64,000 nucleotides of DNA from Halobacterium jilantaiense (GTDB taxonomy: Archaea > Halobacteriota > Halobacteria > Halobacteriales > Halobacteriaceae). The notes beneath the pieces were generated by a model, which saw nothing but the letters and a program-made list of their open reading frames with translations, was not told where the DNA came from and made no database searches. Position 1 is the first letter of the stretch. Each line of letters begins with the position of its first letter. A program made the translations under genes and the position numbers. The stretch lies in contig NZ_FOJA01000001.1 of the NCBI RefSeq assembly GCF_900110535.1, forward strand, positions 2,453,393 through 2,517,392, given 5' to 3'. Positions 24,688-32,800 of this stretch are shown here, piece by piece.

Positions 24688-26304
24688 ATGCCGGGGCTCC
24701 CCGACACCGGACACGCCACCAGCATCGCGTACACCCAACTCCGCGTCGGCTGGCGGAAGGTCCGTGACAAGAGCATCGCCCAGGTGCTCGCGTACGGCCT
24801 CCTCGCCCTGCTGATGGTCGTGTTCACCGCGGCCGGCACCTGGCTCGCCCACCTCGCCGGCCAGGAGTACGTCGACGACCCCGGTGCGGCCGGCGAGCTC
24901 GTCGGCCTGATTCCGGCCGCAGTCGGCGTGTTCACGCTCACGATGACCGCCTACCTCACCGCGCTCCAGCTCGGCGACATCGACGTCCGCGACGGCTACC
25001 TCACGACGGTGCCCGCCCGAGACGTCGTCGGCGGGCTGCTCGCCGCCGGCTACCTCCGCGTCACCGGCATCTTCGCCGCCCCGCTCGTGGTCGCCGGCGC
25101 GGGATTCGCTGTCGGCGCGGACGCGCCGCTCGCGTTCCTCTCTGTCGCCGTCGCCGTCCTCGCGCTCACCGCCACAACGTACCTCGTCGGCTTCCCCGTC
25201 GGCGCTGCTATCGCCTACCTCCTCGGGCAGTCCGAGTTCGTCGACCGCTACAAGACCGCGCTCGGCGCGGCGGCCTTCCTCGCCTACCTCGCGTTGCTGT
25301 TCACGAACAACCTCTACGAGGTCGCCCGGCCCGCCGTCGAGGCCGTGCAGGCGTCGCCGGTCGCGTGGTACACGGACCTCGCGTTGCTTCCCGTCCCGGG
25401 TGCCGACGCGAGCGCCGCCCGGGCCGTCGGCGTTCTCGCCGGCTCGGTGGTTGTCGGCGTCCTCGCCGTCCTCGCCAGCGTTCGCGCCTCCGAACGCCGC
25501 TGGTACGACGACAGCGCCCACGCCGAAGTCAGAGCCACCGATTCCGCCTCTAGCGGCCGCCTGGACGACCTGCTCGGCCGCCGGACCGCGTGGGTCGCCC
25601 GGAAGACCTGGCTGCGCGCGCGCCGCGCGCCGCTCAAACTCGTCTACGTCGTCTACCCCGTCTTCGTGCTGTTCGCACCCCTTCAGGGGAGCATCGAGGC
25701 CGGCCGCGTCACCGCCTCGCTGCCCGCGACCGTGACGCTGTACGCCGCTTGGGCGACCGGCGCGCTGTTCACGCTCAACCCGCTCGGCGACGAGGGTGCC
25801 GTCCTCCCCATCAGCGTCACGTCCGGGGTCTCCGGCCGCCAGTTCGTCGGCGGACTCGTCGCCGCGAGCACGCTCGTCGGCACGCCGGTCACACTCGTAC
25901 TCGCCGCCGCGCTCGGCGTCCTCGGCCCGCTCTCGGCGGTCGCCGTCGGCTGCCTCGTCGTCGCCGGCGCGGTCCTCCCCGCGCTCGCGGCGACCGTCGC
26001 CGCCGGCGTCGGCACCGCGTTCCCGAAGTACGAGGCCACGAACATCACGCGCAGCCGCGAGGCCGTCGTCCCCTCGCTGTGGTCGTTCGGCATCTACACC
26101 ATCGTCTTCCTGGTCACGGCCGGCCTCGCCACCGGCGTCCAGTCGCCGACGGTCGCCGACGCGCTCGCCGACCTGCTCGGCGTCTCGCCGGCAGCCGTCC
26201 ACGTCGGCGGGCTCGTCGTCGGACTCGCGCTCGCCGGCACTGCAGCAGCCGTCGCCGCTCGCACCGCTGTCGGAGCGTTCGACGACTACACGAGCGACGG
26301 CTGA
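24688..26304 (+). CDS. ABC-2-type transporter permease
   Basis: A 538-residue membrane protein with around 12 hydrophobic helices in two halves joined by a polar, Arg-rich segment (~270-310, 'SERRWYDDSAHAEVRATDSASSGRLDDLLGRRTAWVARKTWL'). It starts immediately after the ATPase gene, so the pair is an operon. The two-lobed layout fits haloarchaeal ABC-2 exporters. There is no binding protein, which argues for export rather than import. Confidence 0.88.
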   Translation: MPGLPDTGHATSIAYTQLRVGWRKVRDKSIAQVLAYGLLALLMVVFTAAGTWLAHLAGQEYVDDPGAAGELVGLIPAAVGVFTLTMTAYLTALQLGDIDVRDGYLTTVPARDVVGGLLAAGYLRVTGIFAAPLVVAGAGFAVGADAPLAFLSVAVAVLALTATTYLVGFPVGAAIAYLLGQSEFVDRYKTALGAAAFLAYLALLFTNNLYEVARPAVEAVQASPVAWYTDLALLPVPGADASAARAVGVLAGSVVVGVLAVLASVRASERRWYDDSAHAEVRATDSASSGRLDDLLGRRTAWVARKTWLRARRAPLKLVYVVYPVFVLFAPLQGSIEAGRVTASLPATVTLYAAWATGALFTLNPLGDEGAVLPISVTSGVSGRQFVGGLVAASTLVGTPVTLVLAAALGVLGPLSAVAVGCLVVAGAVLPALAATVAAGVGTAFPKYEATNITRSREAVVPSLWSFGIYTIVFLVTAGLATGVQSPTVADALADLLGVSPAAVHVGGLVVGLALAGTAAAVAARTAVGAFDDYTSDG

Positions 26305-26311
26305 CTCGCCC

Positions 26312-26659
26312 TCAGAAGTCCGCGTCCGCCTCGTGTTCGCGCACGACCTCGACGTCGACGTCCTCGCGGTCGACGCCGATGCGCGCGAACTGCGTCCGCA
26401 CGTGTTCGCGGGCGGCCTCCAGCGCGGCGTCCCGCGTCTCGAACCCGCGGGGCATCGGCGACTCGAAGGCGACGTTGACGTCCTCGCCGTCCACGGTCTG
26501 GACCTGGCCGCCGCTGTCCACCGCGTAGAACTCGTCGCACACCCAGACGTAGGGCGCGGCCTCGTCGGGTGCCCCCTTGAACGACGGCGCGGACTCGCCG
26601 CGCTCGTAGAGGGTGCCCGTCAGGGCCGTTCCGCCCGCAGACCCGCGTACCAGCAACAT
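26312..26659 (-). CDS. conserved haloarchaeal protein, 115 aa (DUF7113-like)
   Basis: A soluble 115-residue protein with no membrane segment, opening MLLVRGSAGGTALTGTLYERGESAPSF and containing 'PYVWVCDEFYAVDSGGQ'. The C-terminal part (~70-105) looks like an amphipathic helix and strand. It resembles what I recall as DUF7113, a haloarchaeal family of unknown function. Convergent with the ABC permease (seven bases apart) and divergent from herA. Confidence 0.75.
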   Translation of the reverse strand: MLLVRGSAGGTALTGTLYERGESAPSFKGAPDEAAPYVWVCDEFYAVDSGGQVQTVDGEDVNVAFESPMPRGFETRDAALEAAREHVRTQFARIGVDREDVDVEVVREHEADADF

Positions 26660-26826
26660 ACCCGGAGTAGGGAGCCGACACGGAAAAGACCGCGGAACGG
26701 GGGCTACGTGACCGCTGCCACGAGGTCCGAGCGAACGACCCAGCGGCGGCCGCGGCGGATGCCGGCCGGCTGAACTGGTGTACCTCAGGGGAAAGGAGTT
26801 AGGCGCTGGGCGGTCACCGCTCGTCC

Positions 26827-28620
26827 ATGAGCGACCTGGGGGACTTCGCGGACCACGGCCGCGACACTACCGACGACGCGGACGACGGGAACGCGAGCGA
26901 GGACGATTACGACCGGCCGGAACTGGACGACGTCGGCAGCGACGACGGCCTCGGCGCGCTCGCCGTCTCCGAGGGTCTCCGCATCCACGAGGACGGCCGC
27001 GAGACCGAACTGAAGGCGTACGTCACGGCGGGCAATCGGTCGGCCGTCCGCCTGGGCACGTACCTTGTCGCGCCCTATCCGGGCGGCGAGAAGCTGTTCT
27101 GCAAGATTACCGGCCTGGAGTACGTGCAGGCCTTCGAGAGCGACGACGCGACCGAGATTCACGCCCGGCGCGCGATGCGCACCGACGGCGTCGACGAACA
27201 GGACTACAAGTTCCTCGCGGACCTGGAGCCGGTCGCCGTCCTCTACGACGAGGGCGACGACCTCAAGCGCCGAATGGCCGACCGCGTGCCGAAGCCCGAG
27301 ACCGTGGTTCGGGCGGCCGACGACGCCACCGAAATCAAGACCGGGCTCAAGATTCCGGAGGACGGCGTGTTCCTCGGGCACCTCTCCGTCGGCGGCGAGA
27401 AGGTGCGGACGGCCGCCGAGCCGCCGACCATCGACTACCGCGTGAAAGACGACTACGAGGCCGGCGACCCGCTGGTCTTCCGGCACACCCTCATCGCGGG
27501 CGGCACGGGCTCCGGGAAGACCCACGGCGCGAAGAACGTCCTCCGGCAGTACCTCCACGAGGACCGCCGGTACCCCGTCTCCTCCGGCGGCCCCGAGCGG
27601 CGGATGGCGGTCGTGCAGTTCGACCCGCAGGACGAGTACGCCCAGATGCACGACGACAACCCCGACGCCGACGCCAGCGACGAGCGCCAGTGGGAGACTC
27701 AGGGGCTCGCGCACGGCGGCCACGACGACACCGTCGCGTTCGTCCCGAAGGTCGGGTCGGCATCGTACGCCGCCGACCACCACGCCGCCGAACAGGTCGA
27801 GTTCACGGTGCCGTTCTCGATGGTGCGGGACAACCCCTGGCTGGTCGCGTCCAGCGGCCTCAACGACAATCAGTACGGCGCGCTCCACCTGCTGCTCGGG
27901 CGGTTCTTCGACCAGTACGGCGAGTCCGGGACCTACCGCGAGTTCTGCTCGTTCCTCGACGACCCCGCGCTGAAGGAGGAACTCGACGAGTCCGGGCGCG
28001 TCCACGAGGCGACCTACGAGGCCGTCCTGCGCCGGGTGAACGGCATGCCGAACGGGCTGTTCGACCAGGACGCGCGCTCGATTACGGACCTCGTCGAGGA
28101 CCGCCAGTTCGTGCGCCCGGGTCGGCTCTCGGTGGTGCCGACCTACCACGTCAGCGACTCGCGAGCCGCCGAGACCGTCGTACTCGCGGTGTCGAGCCTG
28201 CTCGTCGACCAGAAGCTCTCGAACGACCCGCGCTACGAGACGATCAAGGAGACGCCGCTGCTCGTGGGGATGGACGAGGCGCACAACTTCCTCTCTGACG
28301 CGGACAGCGTGCAGGCCCGCAAAGTCGTCGGGAAGTTCACCGAGGCCGCCAAGCAGGGCCGCAAGGAGCGACTGGGCCTGTTCCTCATCACGCAGGACCC
28401 GCAGGACATCGCCGACCCCGTGTTCAAACAGGTGAACACCACCGTCGTCCTGAACCTCGGTGACGAGGACGCGATTCAGGCCGTGAACATCCCGTCGTCG
28501 CTCCAGTCGAAGGTCCCCTACATGGAGAAGGGCCAGATGGTCGTCTACTCGCCGGACAACTCCGAGCCCGTGGAGATTCAGGGGCTGGCGACGTGCGTGA
28601 CGCGGCACGGTCGCGACTGA
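26827..28620 (+). CDS. herA: HerA-type ATPase/helicase (DUF87/HAS-barrel family)
   Basis: A 597-residue hexameric DNA translocase-type ATPase. An acidic disordered N-terminus (1-45) precedes a HAS-barrel-like domain (~50-200). Walker A is GGTGSGKT (225-232), followed by 'AKNVLRQYL'; Walker B is 'LLVGMDEAHNFL' (~479-490); the arginine-rich 'RKVVGKFTEAAKQGRKERLGLFLITQDPQDI' region is the sensor motif, and 'NTTVVLNLGDEDA' follows. With NurA it would form the end-resection machine acting alongside Mre11-Rad50. It is not adjacent to nurA, so cotranscription is uncertain. Confidence 0.9.
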   Translation: MSDLGDFADHGRDTTDDADDGNASEDDYDRPELDDVGSDDGLGALAVSEGLRIHEDGRETELKAYVTAGNRSAVRLGTYLVAPYPGGEKLFCKITGLEYVQAFESDDATEIHARRAMRTDGVDEQDYKFLADLEPVAVLYDEGDDLKRRMADRVPKPETVVRAADDATEIKTGLKIPEDGVFLGHLSVGGEKVRTAAEPPTIDYRVKDDYEAGDPLVFRHTLIAGGTGSGKTHGAKNVLRQYLHEDRRYPVSSGGPERRMAVVQFDPQDEYAQMHDDNPDADASDERQWETQGLAHGGHDDTVAFVPKVGSASYAADHHAAEQVEFTVPFSMVRDNPWLVASSGLNDNQYGALHLLLGRFFDQYGESGTYREFCSFLDDPALKEELDESGRVHEATYEAVLRRVNGMPNGLFDQDARSITDLVEDRQFVRPGRLSVVPTYHVSDSRAAETVVLAVSSLLVDQKLSNDPRYETIKETPLLVGMDEAHNFLSDADSVQARKVVGKFTEAAKQGRKERLGLFLITQDPQDIADPVFKQVNTTVVLNLGDEDAIQAVNIPSSLQSKVPYMEKGQMVVYSPDNSEPVEIQGLATCVTRHGRD

Positions 28621-28638
28621 CGGGAACCAGCCACCCCC

Positions 28639-28643
28639 TTTAT
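28639..28643 (+). promoter_or_regulatory. TATA box of the usp gene
   Basis: TTTAT in CCCTTTATCTCGG ends 25 bases before the ATG at 28669; leaderless spacing. Confidence 0.6.
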
Positions 28644-28668
28644 CTCGGGGGGCGTCGAACTGCTAGGT

Positions 28669-29094
28669 ATGACACACGTACTACTTCCCATCGACGGCTC
28701 GCCGCAGTCCGACGCCGCCCTCGAGTACGCGCTCGAAGAGTTCGAAACGGCCGAAATCACCGCCCTGAACGTCATCGACCCCATCGAGGCCGGGTACACG
28801 TCGCAGGCGACGGTGCCGGGCTACTCCGAGGAGTGGTTCGAGCAGTCGAAGGCCGCGGCCGACGAACTGTTCGCGGACGCCCAGGAGGTGGCCGACGAGT
28901 ACGACGTCGAACTGCAGACGGCGACCGAGGTCGGGCGGCCGAGCCGCACCATCGTGAACTACGCCGAGGACGAGGGCGTCGACCACATCGTGATGGGGAG
29001 CCACGGCCGCTCGGGCGTCTCCCGCATCCTGCTCGGCAGCGTCGCCGAGAACGTCGTGCGGCGCTCGCCGATGCCGGTGACCATCGTCCGGTAA
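28669..29094 (+). CDS. universal stress protein (UspA family), ATP-binding type
   Basis: A 141-residue UspA-fold protein. The ATP-binding signature is intact in 'IVMGSHGRSGVSRILLGSVAENVVRRSPMPV' (G-x2-G-x9-G-S), so it probably binds ATP and forms dimers. The N-terminal strand 'HVLLPIDGSPQS' carries the usual D-G-S. It has its own promoter and stands 48 bases after herA. Confidence 0.93.
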   Translation: MTHVLLPIDGSPQSDAALEYALEEFETAEITALNVIDPIEAGYTSQATVPGYSEEWFEQSKAAADELFADAQEVADEYDVELQTATEVGRPSRTIVNYAEDEGVDHIVMGSHGRSGVSRILLGSVAENVVRRSPMPVTIVR

Positions 29095-29255
29095 CTGGCA
29101 GCCCGCACCGACGCCTCCTGCGGACGGCTGGTCTTCTTTCTCGGTCTGTCGCGAACAGCGAGAACGCAGCGTGCCGGCGTCAGCGAACGGGCAGCGAAGA
29201 AGATAGCGTGACGCGGCGGACTGCGGACGTACCGCGCCCGCCGACCTCTAACCGA

Positions 29256-30398
29256 TTAGAGCTCGTTCAGCTTCCGGAGGAGCTGGCCCTCGTACTCCTC
29301 GTCGTGTTCGATGCCCTTCAGCTCGAGGACGTTGCGTTCGAGCTTGTCGAGGGCGACGTGGAAGGAGTTGTCCGCGCCGTAGCCCTCGCCCGTTCCCGCA
29401 ATCTGGCCCTTGTTCGTCCGCAGCCGAATCTGGGACTGAATCAGGGGGGTGCCGCGGAGCTTCTCCTTGTGCTTGGAGAGGCGGACGTGAGCGTGGTGGA
29501 CGCGCATGTCGCCGTACTTGGCGGCGACGTCCTCGATGCGCTCCCGGACTTCCTGTCGGGAGAGCGCGTCCAGCAGGTCGATGTTCGTGATCTGGACGTC
29601 GAGGTGCTCCTCCTCGGTGTAGGAGAGCGCGCGCAGGACGTCCGTCTTGGTGAGGATGCCGCCGACCACGCGGTCGTCGTCCTCGGGCGTGACGATGACG
29701 CCGGAGTAGTCGTTCTCCAGCATGCCCTCAACGGCGTCGCGCACGGAGTCGCCGAGGCTGGCGGTCTCGACGGGGCTGGTCATCTCGTCGTAGACCGGGA
29801 GGTCGAGCAGGCGCTCGACTTCGCCGCGGCGGTCGCCGCGAGTGGTCTTCTCAGTGTCGCGGACGACGAAGTCCACGATGTCGTACCGCGTCACGATACC
29901 GGAGAGGAAGCCGTCGTCGTCGACGACGGGGAGCCGCGAGATGCCGTGCTCGCGGAGGAGGTTGATGACGCGCCCCATCGTCTCGTCCTCCTCGACGGTG
30001 ACGACGTGCTCCGTGTAGATGTCGCCGACGTCGAGGGCGTCGAGGTTCTCCAGGACGGCGGCGAGAATCGCGTCCTCGGTGACGACGCCCCAGAGCTTGT
30101 CGGCCTCGAAGACGGGCGCGATTTTTGTGCCGCCCTCGACCAGCATCCGGGCGGTGTCGCGGACGTCCTCGGTCCGCTCGACCTTGGGCGCGTCCGTGAC
30201 CATGGCGGCGACCTTCGTGTCGTCGCCGATGTGGGACTGAATGAGCTGGCGCTCCGTGACGACGCCGGCGTACTGGCCGGCCTCGGTCACGATGATGCCT
30301 TTCGGGTTCTCGCTCTCGAAGATAGACCGCACTTTGCCCAGTCGCTCTTCGGCTTCGACCTCGATGTAGTCGTTCGTCGCAATGTCAGAGATATCCAT
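29256..30398 (-). CDS. four-CBS-domain protein with a C-terminal HPF/S30AE-like domain
   Basis: A 380-residue soluble protein. Four CBS motifs occupy about 1-58, 66-120, 124-180 and 206-264, forming two Bateman modules that usually sense adenine nucleotides. The last ~110 residues, 'ERIEDVAAKYGDMRVHHAH' then 'VRLSKHKEKLRGTPLIQ', 'RLRTNKGQIAGTGEGYGAD' and 'FHVALDKLERNVLELK', follow the strand-helix pattern of ribosome hibernation factors (HPF/RaiA), including basic Lys/Arg in the second strand. The likely role is nucleotide-gated binding to ribosomal subunits; this is an inference. Only 110 bases separate it from the divergent lycopene-cyclase-like gene. Confidence 0.85.
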   Translation of the reverse strand: MDISDIATNDYIEVEAEERLGKVRSIFESENPKGIIVTEAGQYAGVVTERQLIQSHIGDDTKVAAMVTDAPKVERTEDVRDTARMLVEGGTKIAPVFEADKLWGVVTEDAILAAVLENLDALDVGDIYTEHVVTVEEDETMGRVINLLREHGISRLPVVDDDGFLSGIVTRYDIVDFVVRDTEKTTRGDRRGEVERLLDLPVYDEMTSPVETASLGDSVRDAVEGMLENDYSGVIVTPEDDDRVVGGILTKTDVLRALSYTEEEHLDVQITNIDLLDALSRQEVRERIEDVAAKYGDMRVHHAHVRLSKHKEKLRGTPLIQSQIRLRTNKGQIAGTGEGYGADNSFHVALDKLERNVLELKGIEHDEEYEGQLLRKLNEL

Positions 30399-30478
30399 GG
30401 GCCTTCACTCGGAGAGACGCCCACCATCGTCTTGAACCTTGTTGCGTGTCTCAGTCTACTGGACGACCGGGGGTGGAG

Positions 30479-30482
30479 TTTA
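30479..30482 (+). promoter_or_regulatory. TATA box of the lycopene-cyclase-like gene
   Basis: TTTA in GGAGTTTACTCG lies 26-29 bases before the GTG at 30508, which decides that start over an earlier in-frame TTG at 30439. Confidence 0.5.
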
Positions 30483-30507
30483 CTCGTCGGGGATCGTAGG
30501 TGCGGTC

Positions 30508-30843
30508 GTGCTCCCCGACATCGGCGCGGTGTTCGGCCCGTACACGTACCTGGCCTCCGAGGTGGCGTTCGGGACGCTGGCAGTCGTGTTGCTGTCCCGC
30601 GCGGCGGCGCTGCGGCGCGCGGCCGTCACCGTAGCCGCGCTCTACCCCGTGGCGTACGTCTGGGACTGGTACACGCTCACTATCGGCGTGTTCAGTATCG
30701 AGTTACGGACCGGCGTGGACCTGCTGGGCATCCCGGTGGAGGAACACATCTTCATGGTGGTGGTGCCGGCGCTCGTGGTGGCGTTCCACGAGACGATACA
30801 CGGCCGCGAGCGCGACGACGACCGGGGTGGCGATGGTGTGTGA
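30508..30843 (+). CDS. single lycopene-cyclase-domain membrane protein
   Basis: A 111-residue, three-helix protein. 'PVAYVWDWYTLTIGVFSIELRTGVDLLGIPVEEHIFMVVVPALV' contains the features of CrtYc/CrtYd/CruY-type heterodimeric lycopene cyclases: a PVEEHIF motif with two acidic residues in the membrane interface and an aromatic DWYT. Full haloarchaeal CrtY has two such repeats; here only one is encoded, with a GTG start set by the promoter. It may act as half of an oligomeric cyclase on C40/C50 carotenoids or have lost activity. No other carotenoid gene is nearby. Confidence 0.75.
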   Translation: MLPDIGAVFGPYTYLASEVAFGTLAVVLLSRAAALRRAAVTVAALYPVAYVWDWYTLTIGVFSIELRTGVDLLGIPVEEHIFMVVVPALVVAFHETIHGRERDDDRGGDGV

Positions 30844-31107
30844 GTCGGTAGCGACACCACCAGACACTTAGTTATGTATTACCAACACGTTACTGGGCAC
30901 GGAGCGTGCCCGACCCGACCCACCCACCCGGAACCCGAGCGGTGACGCGGCCCCCTCCGCGGCCGCTCCGCCCTTCGACGCGACGCTCCCCGCCGCGCGA
31001 CCGCGTTCTCGCCGATACGTCCCCGAGTAGGCCGCGCGTTCCACACCCGCAACGAGATTACGACTGGTAACCGCAGGCTGATAGCGGTCCTCCGCCAAGC
31101 GGATGGC

Positions 31108-31539
31108 ATGTACGACAGCGTCCTGGTTCCGACCGACGGCTCTGACGGGACCGACGAAGCGGTCACGCACGCCATCGATATCGCCGGACAGTACGACGCC
31201 ACCCTCCACACGCTCTACGTCGTCGAGTCCACGCGCTCGAACGAGACACCGGGCGACGACCCGCTCGGGCGCGTGCAGGACGCCGGCGAGGACGCGGTCG
31301 ACGAGGTCGCCGAGCGCGCCCGGTCGGCGGGCGTCACGTCGGTCGAGACGACCGTGACCCGCGGCGTCCCCGCGAACGAGATTCTCGACTACGTCGCGGA
31401 CCACGGCGTCGACGTGGCCGTGATGGCGACGGCCGGCCGCAGCGGCGAGTCCCGTGACCTGCTCGGCAGCGTCGCCGAGAGCGTCGTCCGCGAGTCGCCC
31501 GTGCCCGTGTTGCTCGTGAACGTCGGCGAAGCGCTCTGA
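31108..31539 (+). CDS. universal stress protein (UspA family)
   Basis: A 143-residue UspA protein starting MYDSVLVPTDGSDGTDEA. The C-terminal signature 'AVMATAGRSGESRDLLGSVAESVVRESPVPVLLV' is close to the ATP-binding form, but the first glycine of G-x2-G is replaced by alanine, so ATP binding is less certain than in the paralogue 2.4 kb upstream. The 264 bases before it contain a small hairpin (GGGCACG/CGTGCCC, 30895-30911) and an AT-rich stretch TTAGTTATGTATTA (30869-30882). Convergent with the next gene by one base. Confidence 0.92.
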   Translation: MYDSVLVPTDGSDGTDEAVTHAIDIAGQYDATLHTLYVVESTRSNETPGDDPLGRVQDAGEDAVDEVAERARSAGVTSVETTVTRGVPANEILDYVADHGVDVAVMATAGRSGESRDLLGSVAESVVRESPVPVLLVNVGEAL

Positions 31540-31540
31540 G

Positions 31541-31993
31541 CTACTCGCCGTCGGCGGCCGGCGTCCCGGTCTCGGCGCGCTCGTCGAGCACCCACTGGAC
31601 GAGCAGCGCCTGCACGCGCTCGCTGTCGGACGCGTCGCCGTCGCCGGACAGCGCCCGCTCGCTCCGTTCGAGCAGGTCGGCCTCCACGCCCGAGTGGTCG
31701 GGCTCGTCCCTGATGTCGTTCAGCAGCGCCTCGAAGTCCTCCCGGAGGTCGAACGACGCCCGGGCGACGTTGCACTTCCCGAGGGGGTTCTGCCCGAGGT
31801 CGAGCACGAGGTCCCGCACCAGCTCCCAGTCGCTCGCACAGAAGTGAATCGACACCTCGCCCTCGACGTCCTGCCACGCGATGGGGTCGCTGTTCGCCAT
31901 CTCGGGGATGGCGGCCGGCGGCAGGTCGACGCGGGCCGCGGTGTCTGGGTCGTCGCAGAGACAGCACGGCTGCTCTGTCTTCCCCGTGTACAT
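31541..31993 (-). CDS. hypothetical cysteine-containing protein, 150 aa
   Basis: A soluble, acidic 150-residue protein. Near the N-terminus are C10, C11 and C13 ('PCCLCDD'), with further cysteines in 'IHFCASDWELV' and 'GKCNVA', so a metal site is possible. The C-terminal half is helical and charged, ending in a disordered acidic tail. I do not recognise the family. It is 67 bases downstream, on the same strand, of the Usp-like gene and may be the last gene of the permease/Usp unit. Confidence 0.65.
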   Translation of the reverse strand: MYTGKTEQPCCLCDDPDTAARVDLPPAAIPEMANSDPIAWQDVEGEVSIHFCASDWELVRDLVLDLGQNPLGKCNVARASFDLREDFEALLNDIRDEPDHSGVEADLLERSERALSGDGDASDSERVQALLVQWVLDERAETGTPAADGE

Positions 31994-32060
31994 GTTCGGC
32001 GCTACGGACGCGAGGGTCTTCTGTCTGCCCGTGCCGGCACTCGGGACGGCGGCGGGCGGA

Positions 32061-32798
32061 TTACGCGCCGTCGTCCTCGTCGGCGGGCCGCTCGCGCTGG
32101 ACGACGAGTACCGGCCCGAGGAACCGGTCGGCGACCTGGTCGGCCGGCAGTCCGAAGACGTACGTCGCCAGCGAGGGGTCGGTCTCCCCCATGACGACGG
32201 CGTCGTAGTCGTCGGCAGCGCCCACGATGGCGTCCGGCGCGTTGCCGTCGTGTTCGACCCGCGTCTCCAGCCGGTCCTCGTCGACGCCGAGCCCGACCAG
32301 CCGCTCCACGAGACCGTCCAGGAGCGTCTCGCCGTCCTCCTCGGTCTCCCCCTGGCCGACGAGGTGGTACAGCGTGACCGTCACGTCCCGGTCGCCGAAG
32401 ACGCCCGCGACCACCCGCGTCAGCCTATCGGCACCGACGGTCCCCCGGACAGCCACGAGCACGTCCTCGATGTCACCGGTCGAGTTCGGCGCGAGCACCG
32501 CCAGGCAGTCCTGCTCGTAGATGGTCCGGTCAATGGTCTGCTGGCCGTCGTGGGTGAACACGAGCCGGGTCTCGACGGTCGCGCCCGCCCCTTCGAACAG
32601 TTCCCGGAACTCGGCGAGGCGGCGGTTCGCCCGGTCCTCGAACTGGAGGCGGGCCTGCCCGGCCGCCGTCTGGTCGGGAATGACGTGGTAGCCCAGCAGG
32701 ACGACGTTCGCGTCCGCGAGCAGTTCGGGGACGCCGTCGGGAATCGATTCGCCTTCGAGCACGCGCACCGGAACGAGTATCGAGGGTATGTCTGTCAT
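32061..32798 (-). CDS. universal-stress-type protein paired with an amino-acid permease
   Basis: A 245-residue protein. The start 'MTDIPSILVPVRVLEG' places it two bases after the permease stop, so the two are one operon. It looks like a double or extended Usp fold: an N-terminal half (~1-115, 'ILVPVRV ... VVLLGYHVIPD') and a C-terminal half ending 'AVVMGETDPSLATYVFGLPADQVADRFLGPVLVV', a degenerate ATP motif. Haloarchaeal and bacterial transporters of the APC family are often followed by such genes, suggesting nucleotide-dependent control of transport. Confidence 0.83.
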   Translation of the reverse strand: MTDIPSILVPVRVLEGESIPDGVPELLADANVVLLGYHVIPDQTAAGQARLQFEDRANRRLAEFRELFEGAGATVETRLVFTHDGQQTIDRTIYEQDCLAVLAPNSTGDIEDVLVAVRGTVGADRLTRVVAGVFGDRDVTVTLYHLVGQGETEEDGETLLDGLVERLVGLGVDEDRLETRVEHDGNAPDAIVGAADDYDAVVMGETDPSLATYVFGLPADQVADRFLGPVLVVQRERPADEDDGA

Positions 32799-32800
32799 GG

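Noticed and set aside
30895-30911. Hairpin GGGCACG-GAG-CGTGCCC as a terminator
   Set aside because: No T-run follows and it lies over 50 bases after the upstream stop; a simple palindrome of this size is expected by chance in GC-rich DNA.
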